Origin: Neisseriaceae bacterium
Lineage (GTDB): Bacteria; Pseudomonadota; Gammaproteobacteria; Burkholderiales; Neisseriaceae
Direction of reading: 5' to 3'
Length of the DNA: 9,552 bases
Assembly (NCBI GenBank): GCA_030151665.1
Contig: JASLDB010000245.1
Location: 1 to 9,552, forward strand
Of the stretch, positions 1 through 5,884 are shown in pieces. The notes beneath the pieces are model-generated. The model saw nothing but the letters and a program-made list of their open reading frames with translations. It was not told where the DNA came from and ran no database searches. The translations under genes and the position numbers were made by a program. Position 1 is the stretch's first letter. The number at the start of each line of letters is the position of its first letter.

Positions 1-15
1 AATCATCTGTAATAT

Positions 16-43
16 TTGTTTTAATGATGGTATTGAGTATACT
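16..43 (+). promoter_or_regulatory. possible sigma70 promoter upstream of the first gene
   Basis: TTGTTT (16-21) and TATACT (38-43) are separated by 16 bases, which would start transcription near 50, ahead of the start codon at 78. The -10 box is good but the -35 box matches the consensus at only three positions. In such AT-rich DNA this could arise by chance. Confidence 0.3.
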
Positions 44-77
44 GACCATACATAATCAATATCTTAAAGGTAATGCC

Positions 78-617
78 ATGTATGGTTTAAATGAATTCCT
101 ATTTAAAGCATGTCGGTTATATGTTGAGCATTTATATAATGCAAATGATTTTTTGTGTGCAAGAATCCAGCATGATAATGATCATAGCTTGAAAGGTGTG
201 AGTTCTAGATTGTTACAACATTTACTTCATCCTGAGCGAGAGTTAGTGTTTAAAGGCATGTCTAAATCTTATTTTTTAAGTAAACAGGATTTACATGTGG
301 AGCATATTGTTCCAATGGTGTTTATCCAAAATATGATTTTTGATGTCCTTGAAGGCAAAGTTATTCTTGAGCATAGTAGCAAAGAAGACCTGATTGATGA
401 ATTAGCAAAAAAAGTATATCAATGCCTTGGTATCGCTTTTATTACTAAAGAAGAGTCAAGATTATTGGATAAAGCAGGTAGTCTTAAGCAGTCGATGCCA
501 GCTAGTTGGGAAGAGAGTAATGACCCAATTTGCCGTTTGCATGCGGTTGGTATTGAGTTGGTGGATGCTAATGGTAACGAGATTAAAACCTTAAAAGTGG
601 AATTGCCAAAGATTTGA
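78..617 (+). CDS. uncharacterised phage protein with HNH-like EHIVP motif
   Basis: 179-aa protein of unknown function. I chose the ATG at 78 over the in-frame ATG at 24 because AAAGG (66-70) sits 7 bases before it and the extra N-terminal residues look non-coding. The protein has a helical N-terminal half, then LHVEHIVPM at about residues 74-82, which resembles the H-I-V-P core of HNH nucleases (compare DHIIPH in the HNH protein at 2526). Further on it has ITKEES, then a segment with SMPASW, NDP and GIEL. There are no CxxC pairs, so a zinc-finger HNH fold of the terminase-linked type is not supported. From memory, the pattern EHIVP, then ITKEE, then MP-W, then GI occurs in uncharacterised phage proteins, but I cannot name a family. 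It has no signal peptide or membrane segment. It lies upstream of the tRNA and may be expressed from its own promoter. A nuclease role is a weak inference. Confidence 0.75.
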   Translation: MYGLNEFLFKACRLYVEHLYNANDFLCARIQHDNDHSLKGVSSRLLQHLLHPERELVFKGMSKSYFLSKQDLHVEHIVPMVFIQNMIFDVLEGKVILEHSSKEDLIDELAKKVYQCLGIAFITKEESRLLDKAGSLKQSMPASWEESNDPICRLHAVGIELVDANGNEIKTLKVELPKI

Positions 618-634
618 TGATAGCAAAACCAAGG

Positions 635-664
635 TTGGTTATTTGTAATAATCAGGTGTAATAT
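635..664 (+). promoter_or_regulatory. possible promoter for the tRNA
   Basis: TTGGTT (635-640) and TAATAT (659-664) are 18 bases apart, which would start transcription about 5 bases before the tRNA at 676. The -35 element is also the right arm of a perfect 6-bp inverted repeat, AACCAA-GG-TTGGTT (627-640), which could be chance or an operator. Both boxes are imperfect. Confidence 0.3.
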
Positions 665-675
665 ATGTACATGAT

Positions 676-750
676 GCGGGTATGATGTAATGGTTGCATA
701 GCAGCTTCCCAAGCTGTACGTGACGGGTTCGATTCCCGCTATCCGCTCCA
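676..750 (+). tRNA. tRNA-Gly, anticodon CCC, CCA encoded
   Basis: The full cloverleaf can be folded by hand. The acceptor stem is GCGGGTA (676-682) with TATCCGC (740-746), containing one G-U pair. The D stem is ATGT/GCAT, with GG in its loop. The anticodon stem is GCAGC (701-705) with GCTGT (713-717) around TTCCCAA, giving anticodon CCC at 708-710, which reads GGG. The five-base variable loop is ACGTG. The T arm has CGGG/CCCG around TTCGATT. The discriminator is U747, and CCA is encoded at 748-750. The outermost T-stem pair is an A723-C739 mismatch, a departure from the usual glycine tRNA. The T loop, acceptor and discriminator otherwise resemble bacterial glycine tRNAs. The gene is inside the phage module rather than beside an integrase, so it looks like phage cargo. 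Whether it is charged in the cell is unknown. Confidence 0.92.
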
Positions 751-762
751 AATTTATGAAGA

Positions 763-788
763 CCCACCAAAATACGTGGGCTTTTTTT
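763..788 (+). terminator. rho-independent terminator after the tRNA
   Basis: The stem is CCCAC (763-767) with GTGGG (776-780), around an 8-base loop, followed by C and seven T (782-788). The stem is short (5 bp) but the T-run is strong, and it lies 12 bases after the tRNA CCA. The ribosome-binding site of the next gene starts just 3 bases after the T-run. Confidence 0.65.
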
Positions 789-801
789 ATGGGTGATTGA
801 T

Positions 802-957
802 ATGACTGAGCAACAAGCAAGTCGAATGATTGAGCTTCTTGAGCAGCTAGTGGATATGAATGCTGTCATGGCAAACAATATTGCTGGTGTACTTGAATGC
901 TTACAGCAGGAAGCTTTGGATGACCAAGACAAAGATATTGGTTCATTAGATGACTAG
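802..957 (+). CDS. small acidic helical protein, 51 aa
   Basis: The reading frame starts at ATG 802, with GGTGA (792-796) five bases upstream as ribosome-binding site, and ends at TAG 955-957. The product starts MTEQQASRMIELLEQLVDM and ends in an acidic tail rich in Asp. It is mostly predicted helix with regularly spaced Leu, Met and Ile, so it could form a short coiled coil or amphipathic helix. It has one Cys and no signal peptide. I do not recognise a family. It starts directly after the tRNA terminator, and 57 bases separate it from the KAP NTPase. It could be an adaptor or regulator for that NTPase, but this rests only on proximity. The good start signal and position support a real gene; its small size leaves doubt. 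Confidence 0.6.
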   Translation: MTEQQASRMIELLEQLVDMNAVMANNIAGVLECLQQEALDDQDKDIGSLDD

Positions 958-968
958 ACATATTGTTA

Positions 969-998
969 TTGATATAGTAAATAACCTTTAGATTAAAT
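969..998 (+). promoter_or_regulatory. weak candidate promoter before the KAP gene
   Basis: TTGATA (969-974, five of six matches to TTGACA) is followed after 18 bases by TTAAAT (993-998, four of six matches to TATAAT). The resulting 5' end near 1005 would be close to the start codon at 1015, leaving a very short leader. The region is so AT-rich that this is only a candidate. Confidence 0.25.
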
Positions 999-1014
999 AG
1001 ATAAAGATATGTAA

Positions 1015-2523
1015 ATGAATAACTTTGCTTTACCAAATGATGATTTCAACCGCCAGATAATTGTGGATAAGCTCTTAAAGTTGTTGCAGGCTAATATTGA
1101 TATATCGCCAGTTTTATTAAATGGTGGTTGGGGTACTGGTAAATCAGTTTTTGCAAATAGAATGGTTAAAACTGCTCGTGAAAAATATTTAAGTAAAGAT
1201 GAAAAATTTCCCCAGCGTATGATTTATATTGATGCATATAAGTCTGATTATTTAGATAATCCTTTGGTCACGATTCTTGCTGCTATTGATAATTTATTAC
1301 ATAAAGAAGCGAAAAGTTTTGCAGATGAATTTAGAAGTAATATTAAGCCAATAGGTTCACGTCTTTTAAAGATTGCAGCTAATGCCGGAAGTCGTTGGAT
1401 TTTAAAAGAAAGTGCAGACTATATCTGTGAAGAAATTCAATCTGAATTAAAAGATAGCTCGAAAGATGCCATTAATAATGCCGTTGATTACATTTTGAAA
1501 GATACAGCAAAAGCAGAGGGTGACTTAAATACATTAATAGAAGCATTAAGTATAGTTACAGAACATGTACCTTTAATCATTATTATTGATGAATTAGATA
1601 GGTGTCGCCCTGATTATGCACTCTCGCTGTTAGAGACTATTAAACATGTTTTTGAGATGAAACATATTCAAATCGTACTAGTAACTAATCTTCAACAGTT
1701 AGAGGCATCAATTAATCATGCATATGGGGTAGGCATTGATGCACAAAATTATCTAGATAAATTTATTAAGTATAGATTTGATTTGCCAGTAACAATTTCT
1801 GACGAACAGGATAAATATATCCCCTGTAAACATTGCGAGTCATTACTGAGGGAAATTAAATATTTAAATAATGACAGTGTTTATTGTAATTCTGAGAGAG
1901 TTATATCATTTTTATTGTATTTAATTGAGATTAATAATTTGTCATTAAGACAAGTAGAAAGTTATTGCAGAGCATTAAGAATATATTGGACTTTATTTCA
2001 AGATAGACATGACTATAACTATAAAGATTTAGAATTAATTTTGGTTTCTTTCTCGATTTATTTATATGTTTTTCACCAGAATGAATCATATTTATTAACC
2101 AAGAATTTTGAAATAAACGATAGTACTTTAAAAGTAATTTATTCGGTGCTAGGAATTACTAAGAAAGATAGCGAATTATTAAGTGGTACTCCATATGGGC
2201 ACAAGGCGAGTAATAATGTAGTTACATCAAACTATGCTAGTAGAATGAATTACGAAATAGATTATAAATCGCCTATAATTAAGTTAGATAATTATGAAGA
2301 CAATAGGTTTTTCAAATTAGTTATTGGTCGAATCGTTTTTATGATGCGTAACATTGATACAGAGGCAAACAGTTTATTGCAAGATTTTACTGATGATTGG
2401 GATTTGTTGATTCAAGAATCTAAAATTGCCAATGATAAAATCTTTCAGGAATGTGAACCAGGTAAAAAATTTGCATACCAATTTTTTATGGATCCTATAA
2501 TGATAATTAAAATGACTCTTTAA
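1015..2523 (+). CDS. KAP-family P-loop NTPase
   Basis: 502-aa STAND-type ATPase of the KAP family (known members: animal Kidins220/ARMS and F-plasmid PifA, which blocks T7). The Walker A motif is GGWGTGKS at residues 37-44. The Walker B motif is PLIIIIDELDRCRPDYA at 186-202, with D192/E193. The segment from about 224 to 258 (VTNLQQLE, then YG, YLDKFI and a Leu-Pro end) is characteristic of the family. Many KAP proteins carry membrane helices between Walker A and B; here that stretch (100-165) is charged and helical, so the protein looks cytoplasmic. CKHC at 271-274 plus C291 gives three clustered cysteines, possibly a partial metal site. The start has a weak AAAGA at 1003-1007. The gene is much AT-richer than the head genes (one sampled 60-base line has 20% GC against 47% in the capsid gene), suggesting separate ancestry. 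A role in exclusion of other phages is inferred; a packaging-related role is possible because HNH follows two bases later. Confidence 0.9.
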   Translation: MNNFALPNDDFNRQIIVDKLLKLLQANIDISPVLLNGGWGTGKSVFANRMVKTAREKYLSKDEKFPQRMIYIDAYKSDYLDNPLVTILAAIDNLLHKEAKSFADEFRSNIKPIGSRLLKIAANAGSRWILKESADYICEEIQSELKDSSKDAINNAVDYILKDTAKAEGDLNTLIEALSIVTEHVPLIIIIDELDRCRPDYALSLLETIKHVFEMKHIQIVLVTNLQQLEASINHAYGVGIDAQNYLDKFIKYRFDLPVTISDEQDKYIPCKHCESLLREIKYLNNDSVYCNSERVISFLLYLIEINNLSLRQVESYCRALRIYWTLFQDRHDYNYKDLELILVSFSIYLYVFHQNESYLLTKNFEINDSTLKVIYSVLGITKKDSELLSGTPYGHKASNNVVTSNYASRMNYEIDYKSPIIKLDNYEDNRFFKLVIGRIVFMMRNIDTEANSLLQDFTDDWDLLIQESKIANDKIFQECEPGKKFAYQFFMDPIMIIKMTL

Positions 2524-2525
2524 TT

Positions 2526-2858
2526 ATGACGAAACTTAATAAACTACCATCAAGATTGACCAAGCAGGGCCAGAAGTCACGGCAGCAAGTTAGCAATTCA
2601 TGGCGTGATGACAAGAAATCATCTACTGCACGCGGTTATGGTTATAAATGGCAGCAGGCAAGGCTTGATTACTTAAGTAAGCATCCATTGTGTGTATTCT
2701 GCAAGACTAAAGGATTTGTTACTGAAGCGAATGTGGTTGACCATATTATTCCCCATAATGGTGATCAGAAACTGTTTTGGAATCGAAACAATTGGCAGTC
2801 GTTATGTACGTCCTGCCATAGTTCTGTGAAGCAAAAACAAGAGAAACAAGCCAAATAG
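2526..2858 (+). CDS. HNH endonuclease of the terminase-associated (HK97 gp74-like) type
   Basis: 110-aa zinc-finger HNH nuclease. The basic N-terminus leads to RGYGYKWQQAR (36-46), common in phage HNH proteins. Then come CVFC (56-59), VDHIIPH (71-77) with the catalytic His73, FWNRNNW (84-90), and CTSCH (94-98). The two CxxC pairs would bind the structural zinc. Proteins of this family sit beside the terminase genes in cos-type phages and help the terminase cut DNA into unit genomes. The neighbours here agree: a cos-like interval and then terS. It begins two bases after the KAP stop with no convincing ribosome-binding site, so translation is probably coupled to KAP. Length is normal for the family. 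Confidence 0.93.
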   Translation: MTKLNKLPSRLTKQGQKSRQQVSNSWRDDKKSSTARGYGYKWQQARLDYLSKHPLCVFCKTKGFVTEANVVDHIIPHNGDQKLFWNRNNWQSLCTSCHSSVKQKQEKQAK

Positions 2859-2920
2859 TTTATTCAAAAGTAAACCTTTAACTTTTAAAGTAAATTATTA
2901 ATTTTATATAAAACAGCATG

Positions 2921-2937
2921 TTACTTTATAAAAGTAA
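2921..2937. repeat. perfect 7-bp palindrome built from the AAAGTAA motif
   Basis: TTACTTT (2921-2927), spacer ATA, AAAGTAA (2931-2937). The two-fold symmetric pair of repeat units is what a dimeric DNA-binding protein would occupy. Confidence 0.7.
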
Positions 2938-2953
2938 ATTGTAAAGTAAAAAT

Positions 2954-3038
2954 GGGGTGGGGGGAGTAAAAAAGTTTACTCGGGTTTACTTTCTAGACCG
3001 CCGCCCATCTCATTTACAAAAAAAATTCCCATTTCACG
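2954..3038. other. probable cos (packaging) site
   Basis: Between HNH and terS there is a 198-base gap without a gene. Within it lie a purine-rich G-run, GGGGTGGGGGGAG (2954-2966), a perfect 7-bp inverted repeat, GAGTAAA-AAAG-TTTACTC (2964-2981), then CTAGA followed by the GC-rich block CCGCCGCCC (2998-3006), an A-tract and TTCCC. In phages with an HNH gene next to terS, cos is known to fall here and usually has a GC-rich 3' single-stranded end. From memory, a G-run followed by CTAGACCGCC-like sequence is common at such sites. The nick positions cannot be read from sequence alone. CCGCCGCCC is my candidate for the overhang region. Confidence 0.5.
2964..2981. repeat. perfect 7-bp inverted repeat, 4-base spacer
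   Basis: GAGTAAA (2964-2970), AAAG, TTTACTC (2975-2981). It shares the GTAAA core with the surrounding repeats and lies between the G-run and the GC-rich block, so it may be part of the packaging site. No T-run follows, so it is not a terminator. Confidence 0.65.
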
Positions 3039-3056
3039 AAAAGTAAAAGGTAAGCA

Positions 3057-3524
3057 ATGGCATTAACTGATAAAAGCAAAGCCTTTGCTCGAGCCAAACT
3101 GCAAGGGAAAAATAACAAAGAAGCCGCCATGGATGCAGGTTACAGCGCATCGAGTGCTTCTTCAAAAGGCTCACAACTGAACAAGGACCCTGAGGTTCTT
3201 GCCTATATTGAAAAGTTAACGAAAGTAAAAGCAGAAACAGGGGTGGATCCAACGGAAACGCTCCGAGATAGCCCCAATTCTGATATTAAAACCGCAGCCA
3301 GCCGATCTGATCCGCTGGCTTTTTTATTGAGCATTATGGATGACTCGGCCGAAGATACGGATACCAGGGTTAATGCTGCCAAAGCTGCTTTACCATATTG
3401 CCACGGCAAGATTGGCGAGGTCGGTAAAAAAGAGAGTCGGCAACAGGAAGCTGGCAGAATTGCTGGTGGCCAAGCTAAATCAAAATTTCAAACCATGGCA
3501 CCGCCAAAACAGCTATTAAATTGA
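3057..3524 (+). CDS. terS: terminase small subunit
   Basis: 155-aa DNA-recognition subunit of the packaging motor. The N-terminal region (about 5-50) has the KAFARAKLQGKNNKEAAMDAG pattern with GYSASSASSKGSQL after it: a helix-turn-helix with a conserved Ala-Gly-Tyr-Ser turn and the DPEV helix, as in Terminase_2-type small subunits. A second conserved block, DPLAFLLSIMDD (85-96) and RVNAAKAALPYCHGKIGE (104-121), is typical of proteobacterial small terminases and probably contributes to oligomerisation or TerL contact. The tail is basic and Gln-rich. The start at 3057 has AAGG (3047-3050) six bases upstream, and that ribosome-binding site overlaps the last AAAGTAAA repeat. The TGA stop (3522-3524) overlaps the ribosome-binding site of terL, so the two are translated together. 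TerS would bind the repeats upstream of its own gene. Confidence 0.9.
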   Translation: MALTDKSKAFARAKLQGKNNKEAAMDAGYSASSASSKGSQLNKDPEVLAYIEKLTKVKAETGVDPTETLRDSPNSDIKTAASRSDPLAFLLSIMDDSAEDTDTRVNAAKAALPYCHGKIGEVGKKESRQQEAGRIAGGQAKSKFQTMAPPKQLLN

Positions 3525-3532
3525 GGTATTAA

Positions 3533-5236
3533 ATGGATTGGGTGACAAGTTGCAAGGATTGGGTGACAAGTTGCAAGGATTGGGAAAAAAGAATTGTAGC
3601 CAAACAATCACTCATGCCATTTGAGCCACTTTTCCCTGAGCAGGCAGACCAAGCGCTGCGGGTGTTTAATGAGCTGGTACTAGTCGATGTAGCTGGCAGC
3701 CCCAAGATGGGTGAAGTGACACGTGATTGGGTACTGGAATTTGTGTCGGCAATCTTTGGGGCGTACAACCCCGACACAGGCGAGCGGTTAATTAATGAGT
3801 TCTTTTTGTTGATTAGCAAGAAGAACGCCAAGTCCACGATTGCAGCAGGTATCATGATGACGGCTTTGATTTTGAATTGGCGCATGTCGGCAGAGTTGTT
3901 GATTATCGCTCCGACCAAAGAGGTAGCAGACAATTCGTTTGTGCCAGCGCGGGACATGATTAATGCCGATCCTGAATTAAAAGCCTTGTTCAATATCTCA
4001 CCTCATGTTCGAACGATTACACACCGAGTGACAGGGGCGACACTCAAAGTGGTGGCGGCTGAAACGGATACTGTGGGTGGTAAGAAGGCTTCATATATTT
4101 TGATTGATGAGCTGCACATTTTTGGCAAGCGCTCCAATGCAGAAAGTATGTTGCGAGAAGCGCGGGGTGGTTTGGCGGCAAGGCCCGAGGGCTTCACCAT
4201 TTGGTTAACGACTCAGTCGAATGACCCTCCAGCAGGTGTGTTTGCATCAACATTGAATTATGCCAGGGGTGTCCGTGATGGCCGCATTGAAAATAAGCAG
4301 TTCTTGCCGGTTATTTATGAGTTTCCGCAGGTGATGCTGGATAAAGAAGAGCATCTTGATTTTGAAAACTTCTACATCACCAATCCAAATTTGGGTGCAT
4401 CGGTTAGCGTTAATTATCTGCAAACAGAGTTTGAAAAGGCCAAGGAGTCAGGCGAGGAATCGTTAAAGGACTTTTTGGCCAAGCACCTGAATGTGGAAAT
4501 TGGCATTGGCCTGCGTTCAAACCGTTGGGCTGGTGCTGACTTTTGGTTGCAACAGGCAGAAAAGAACGGTATTTCAATCCCCGACTTGCTGAGTCGCTGC
4601 GAAACGGTGACATTTGGCATTGACGGTGGCGGTTTGGATGACTTGCTAGGCTTGAGTGCGGTTGGTCGTTGTAAGAATGAAATTTGCGAACTGACTGGCG
4701 AAAAGAAATGGCTGACATGGACACATGCTTATGCCCATGTGAGTGCGTTTGAACGCAGGAAAGAGAATGCACCACGTTACCAAGATTTTATCAATGATGG
4801 GGATTTAACCTTGGTTGAAACCATTGGCGAAGATGTTATTTTGGTGGCCGAGGTGGTAAAGCAGTTTCACGATGCAGGGATATTGTCCGGCGTTGGCTTG
4901 GACCCAGCGCAAATTAGCAGCATGATTGATGCCTTGGTTAATGCAGGCATTCCTGATGAAATGCTGATTGAGGTGACACAAGGGTGGCGTTTGGCCAGTT
5001 ACATCAAAACCACTGAGCGAAAATTGGCTTCTGGCGTCTTGTGGCATGGTGGTACCCGGTTGATGAATTGGTGTGTTGGCAATGCCAAAACTAAACCATC
5101 GGGCAATAATATCCTGATTACCAAGCAAGAGTCGGGTAAATCCAAGATTGACCCATTGATTGCCTTGTTTTGTGGGGTGGCACTGATGTCCAACACCCCC
5201 GAGAAGAAAGAAGATTACCAAATTATGTTTATTTAG
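3533..5236 (+). CDS. terL: terminase large subunit (ATPase-nuclease)
   Basis: 567-aa packaging motor of the HK97-type Terminase_1 family. The ATPase half has the variant Walker A SKKNAKST (95-102), Walker B YILIDELH (188-195) with catalytic Glu193, and coupling motif TTQSN (226-230). The RNase-H-like nuclease half has FGIDGGGLDD (361-370), GVGLDPAQ (453-460) and KIDPLIALFCGVALM (538-552), supplying acidic residues at about D364, D457 and D540. The protein docks on the portal and drives DNA into the prohead, cutting at cos with TerS and probably HNH. The ATG at 3533 has a strong TGAGGT (3522-3527) five bases upstream. The N-terminus is odd: residues 2-8 (DWVTSCK) are repeated at 9-15 from a 21-bp tandem duplication, leaving the motifs intact. 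Length is normal and no frameshift is seen. Confidence 0.96.
   Translation: MDWVTSCKDWVTSCKDWEKRIVAKQSLMPFEPLFPEQADQALRVFNELVLVDVAGSPKMGEVTRDWVLEFVSAIFGAYNPDTGERLINEFFLLISKKNAKSTIAAGIMMTALILNWRMSAELLIIAPTKEVADNSFVPARDMINADPELKALFNISPHVRTITHRVTGATLKVVAAETDTVGGKKASYILIDELHIFGKRSNAESMLREARGGLAARPEGFTIWLTTQSNDPPAGVFASTLNYARGVRDGRIENKQFLPVIYEFPQVMLDKEEHLDFENFYITNPNLGASVSVNYLQTEFEKAKESGEESLKDFLAKHLNVEIGIGLRSNRWAGADFWLQQAEKNGISIPDLLSRCETVTFGIDGGGLDDLLGLSAVGRCKNEICELTGEKKWLTWTHAYAHVSAFERRKENAPRYQDFINDGDLTLVETIGEDVILVAEVVKQFHDAGILSGVGLDPAQISSMIDALVNAGIPDEMLIEVTQGWRLASYIKTTERKLASGVLWHGGTRLMNWCVGNAKTKPSGNNILITKQESGKSKIDPLIALFCGVALMSNTPEKKEDYQIMFI
3536..3584 (+). repeat. 21-bp in-frame tandem duplication at the start of terL
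   Basis: Two perfect copies (3536-3556 and 3557-3577) plus the first seven bases of a third (3578-3584) encode DWVTSCK-DWVTSCK-DW. Each copy boundary creates AAGGA followed by GATTGGGTG-type sequence. At 3554-3565 this gives AAGGA four bases before an in-frame GTG (3563), a possible second start. Perfect identity suggests recent slippage. Confidence 0.9.
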
Positions 5237-5246
5237 TGGGGTTTGG

Positions 5247-5276
5247 TTGTTTTTATATATTTTAATGCCATATAAT
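5247..5276 (+). promoter_or_regulatory. promoter of the exported-protein cassette
   Basis: A perfect -10 box, TATAAT (5271-5276), lies 18 bases after TTGTTT (5247-5252). It falls in the 99-base gap after terL and would start transcription near 5283, about 50 bases before the start codon at 5336. The -35 match is weak, but the location and the matching terminator downstream support it. Confidence 0.55.
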
Positions 5277-5301
5277 TTCCGCATGGAATTTTATAAGAAG
5301 C

Positions 5302-5320
5302 CGCCTAAGATATTTAGGTG
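5302..5320 (+). promoter_or_regulatory. leader hairpin just before the ribosome-binding site
   Basis: CGCCTAAG (5302-5309) pairs with TTTAGGTG (5313-5320) around ATA, giving eight pairs of which two are G-U. It lies in the leader of the exported-protein gene, five bases before its AAAGG. It could act in RNA stability or translation control, or be an operator (core CCTAA/TTAGG). Confidence 0.4.
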
Positions 5321-5335
5321 ACCATAAAGGCAAGT

Positions 5336-5824
5336 ATGAAAAAAATATTTTTGATATTAATCCCTTTTATCTTGATGTCACAAAACTCGTATGCAGAAAC
5401 AGATTATCAGCGGCTAACCAAAGGATTTAAGTGGGATCGAGAAAGAATTAATACTGTTATTGAGGACCCAGCAGGTCTTTATGTGTTTTCTAGGCCAACT
5501 ACAACCATTACAGATTCTAATGTATTGAAAACTGGTGACATCAGGGATGTTTACTTTCGAACGGTTAGGACAAATGAGCAACTGTATTTTCCCATAGAAA
5601 CCAAACATGGCCAAAAGTTATCGGCAACCAGTTTGGAAGTTGATCAATATGACTGCAACAATGGCAAATATAGAGTGCATGAATTGTATGAGTTTGATAA
5701 GGACGGGAAGCTTATTCTGTACAAAAAAAGACCAGATGGGCCACTAGTGTCACCTTATGTGGATGAAAGCCGTTTTAATCCAGACGATCAGTTGCACAAG
5801 AAAATTTGTAAACACAAAAATTAG
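5336..5824 (+). CDS. exported two-cysteine protein, adhesin-E-like moron
   Basis: 162-aa precursor. The ATG at 5336 is preferred over the in-frame ATG at 5318 because AAAGG (5326-5330) precedes it and the product then starts with a classic signal peptide: MKK, a hydrophobic core FLILIPFILM, and a cleavage site at SYA-ET (20/21). There is no lipobox, so it should be periplasmic, surface-exposed or secreted. The mature part has two cysteines, C107 and C158, likely a disulfide. The segment DQYDCNNGKYRVHELYEFD then DGKL (103-125), with a C-terminal VSPYVD and final Cys, resembles the surface-adhesin-E-type domain (known from Haemophilus protein E). This is a recognition by pattern only. It interrupts the terL-head gene series, has its own promoter and terminator, and one sampled line has 35% GC, all signs of a lysogenic-conversion gene. 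Host-surface change, adhesion or superinfection blocking are possible roles. Confidence 0.85.
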   Translation: MKKIFLILIPFILMSQNSYAETDYQRLTKGFKWDRERINTVIEDPAGLYVFSRPTTTITDSNVLKTGDIRDVYFRTVRTNEQLYFPIETKHGQKLSATSLEVDQYDCNNGKYRVHELYEFDKDGKLILYKKRPDGPLVSPYVDESRFNPDDQLHKKICKHKN

Positions 5825-5847
5825 CTAAAGCTTATTTAAACTTTATT

Positions 5848-5872
5848 GCTCCGAGAAATCGGGGCTTTTTTT
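5848..5872 (+). terminator. rho-independent terminator closing the moron cassette
   Basis: GCTCCGA (5848-5854), a GAAA tetraloop, TCGGGGC (5859-5865, one G-U pair), then seven T (5866-5872). This is a strong terminator. The next gene's ribosome-binding site begins two bases later. Confidence 0.9.
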
Positions 5873-5884
5873 ATGGGTGTCATT

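Larger units (their letters stand above)
2867..3047 (+). repeat. cluster of AAAGTAAA repeats between HNH and terS
   Basis: AAAGTAAA occurs exactly at 2867-2874, 2887-2894, 2931-2938, 2943-2950 and 3040-3047, and as its complement TTTACTTT at 2985-2992. A seven-base version, TTACTTT, is at 2921-2927. A further exact copy lies inside terS at 3222-3229. Six perfect copies in 181 bases look like protein-binding sites. Their position in the expected cos region makes TerS binding (equivalent to the R sites of lambda cosB) the first guess. A repressor operator array or replication iterons are alternatives. Confidence 0.75.

Noticed and set aside
627..640. AACCAA-GG-TTGGTT as a terminator of the first gene
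   Set aside because: The stem is AT-rich and short, and no T-run follows (ATTTGTAATA). It may be a chance palindrome or an operator.
676..750. tRNA-Gly as the prophage attachment site
   Set aside because: No integrase gene is near it, no second copy of the tRNA 3' end is visible, and phage-like genes lie on both sides. It reads as an internal phage tRNA.
419..932. Two minus-strand reading frames of 133 and 97 codons across the tRNA
   Set aside because: They read through the complement of the tRNA-Gly and yield the GNRTRHVQLGK / GIEPVTYSLG type peptides that commonly arise as artefacts of tRNA genes. They also overlap well-supported + strand genes.
2954..2966. G-quadruplex in the G-run
   Set aside because: GGGG-T-GGGGGG supplies too few separated G-tracts nearby on the same strand for a standard intramolecular quadruplex. 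It is better explained as part of the packaging site.
2859..3056. CRISPR array
   Set aside because: The repeated unit is only 8 bases, spacing is irregular and both orientations occur, so it is not repeat-spacer structure.
4805..5284. 159-codon minus-strand frame opposite terL
   Set aside because: It is complementary to conserved terminase nuclease motifs. Its composition is that of a shadow frame, with no start signal.
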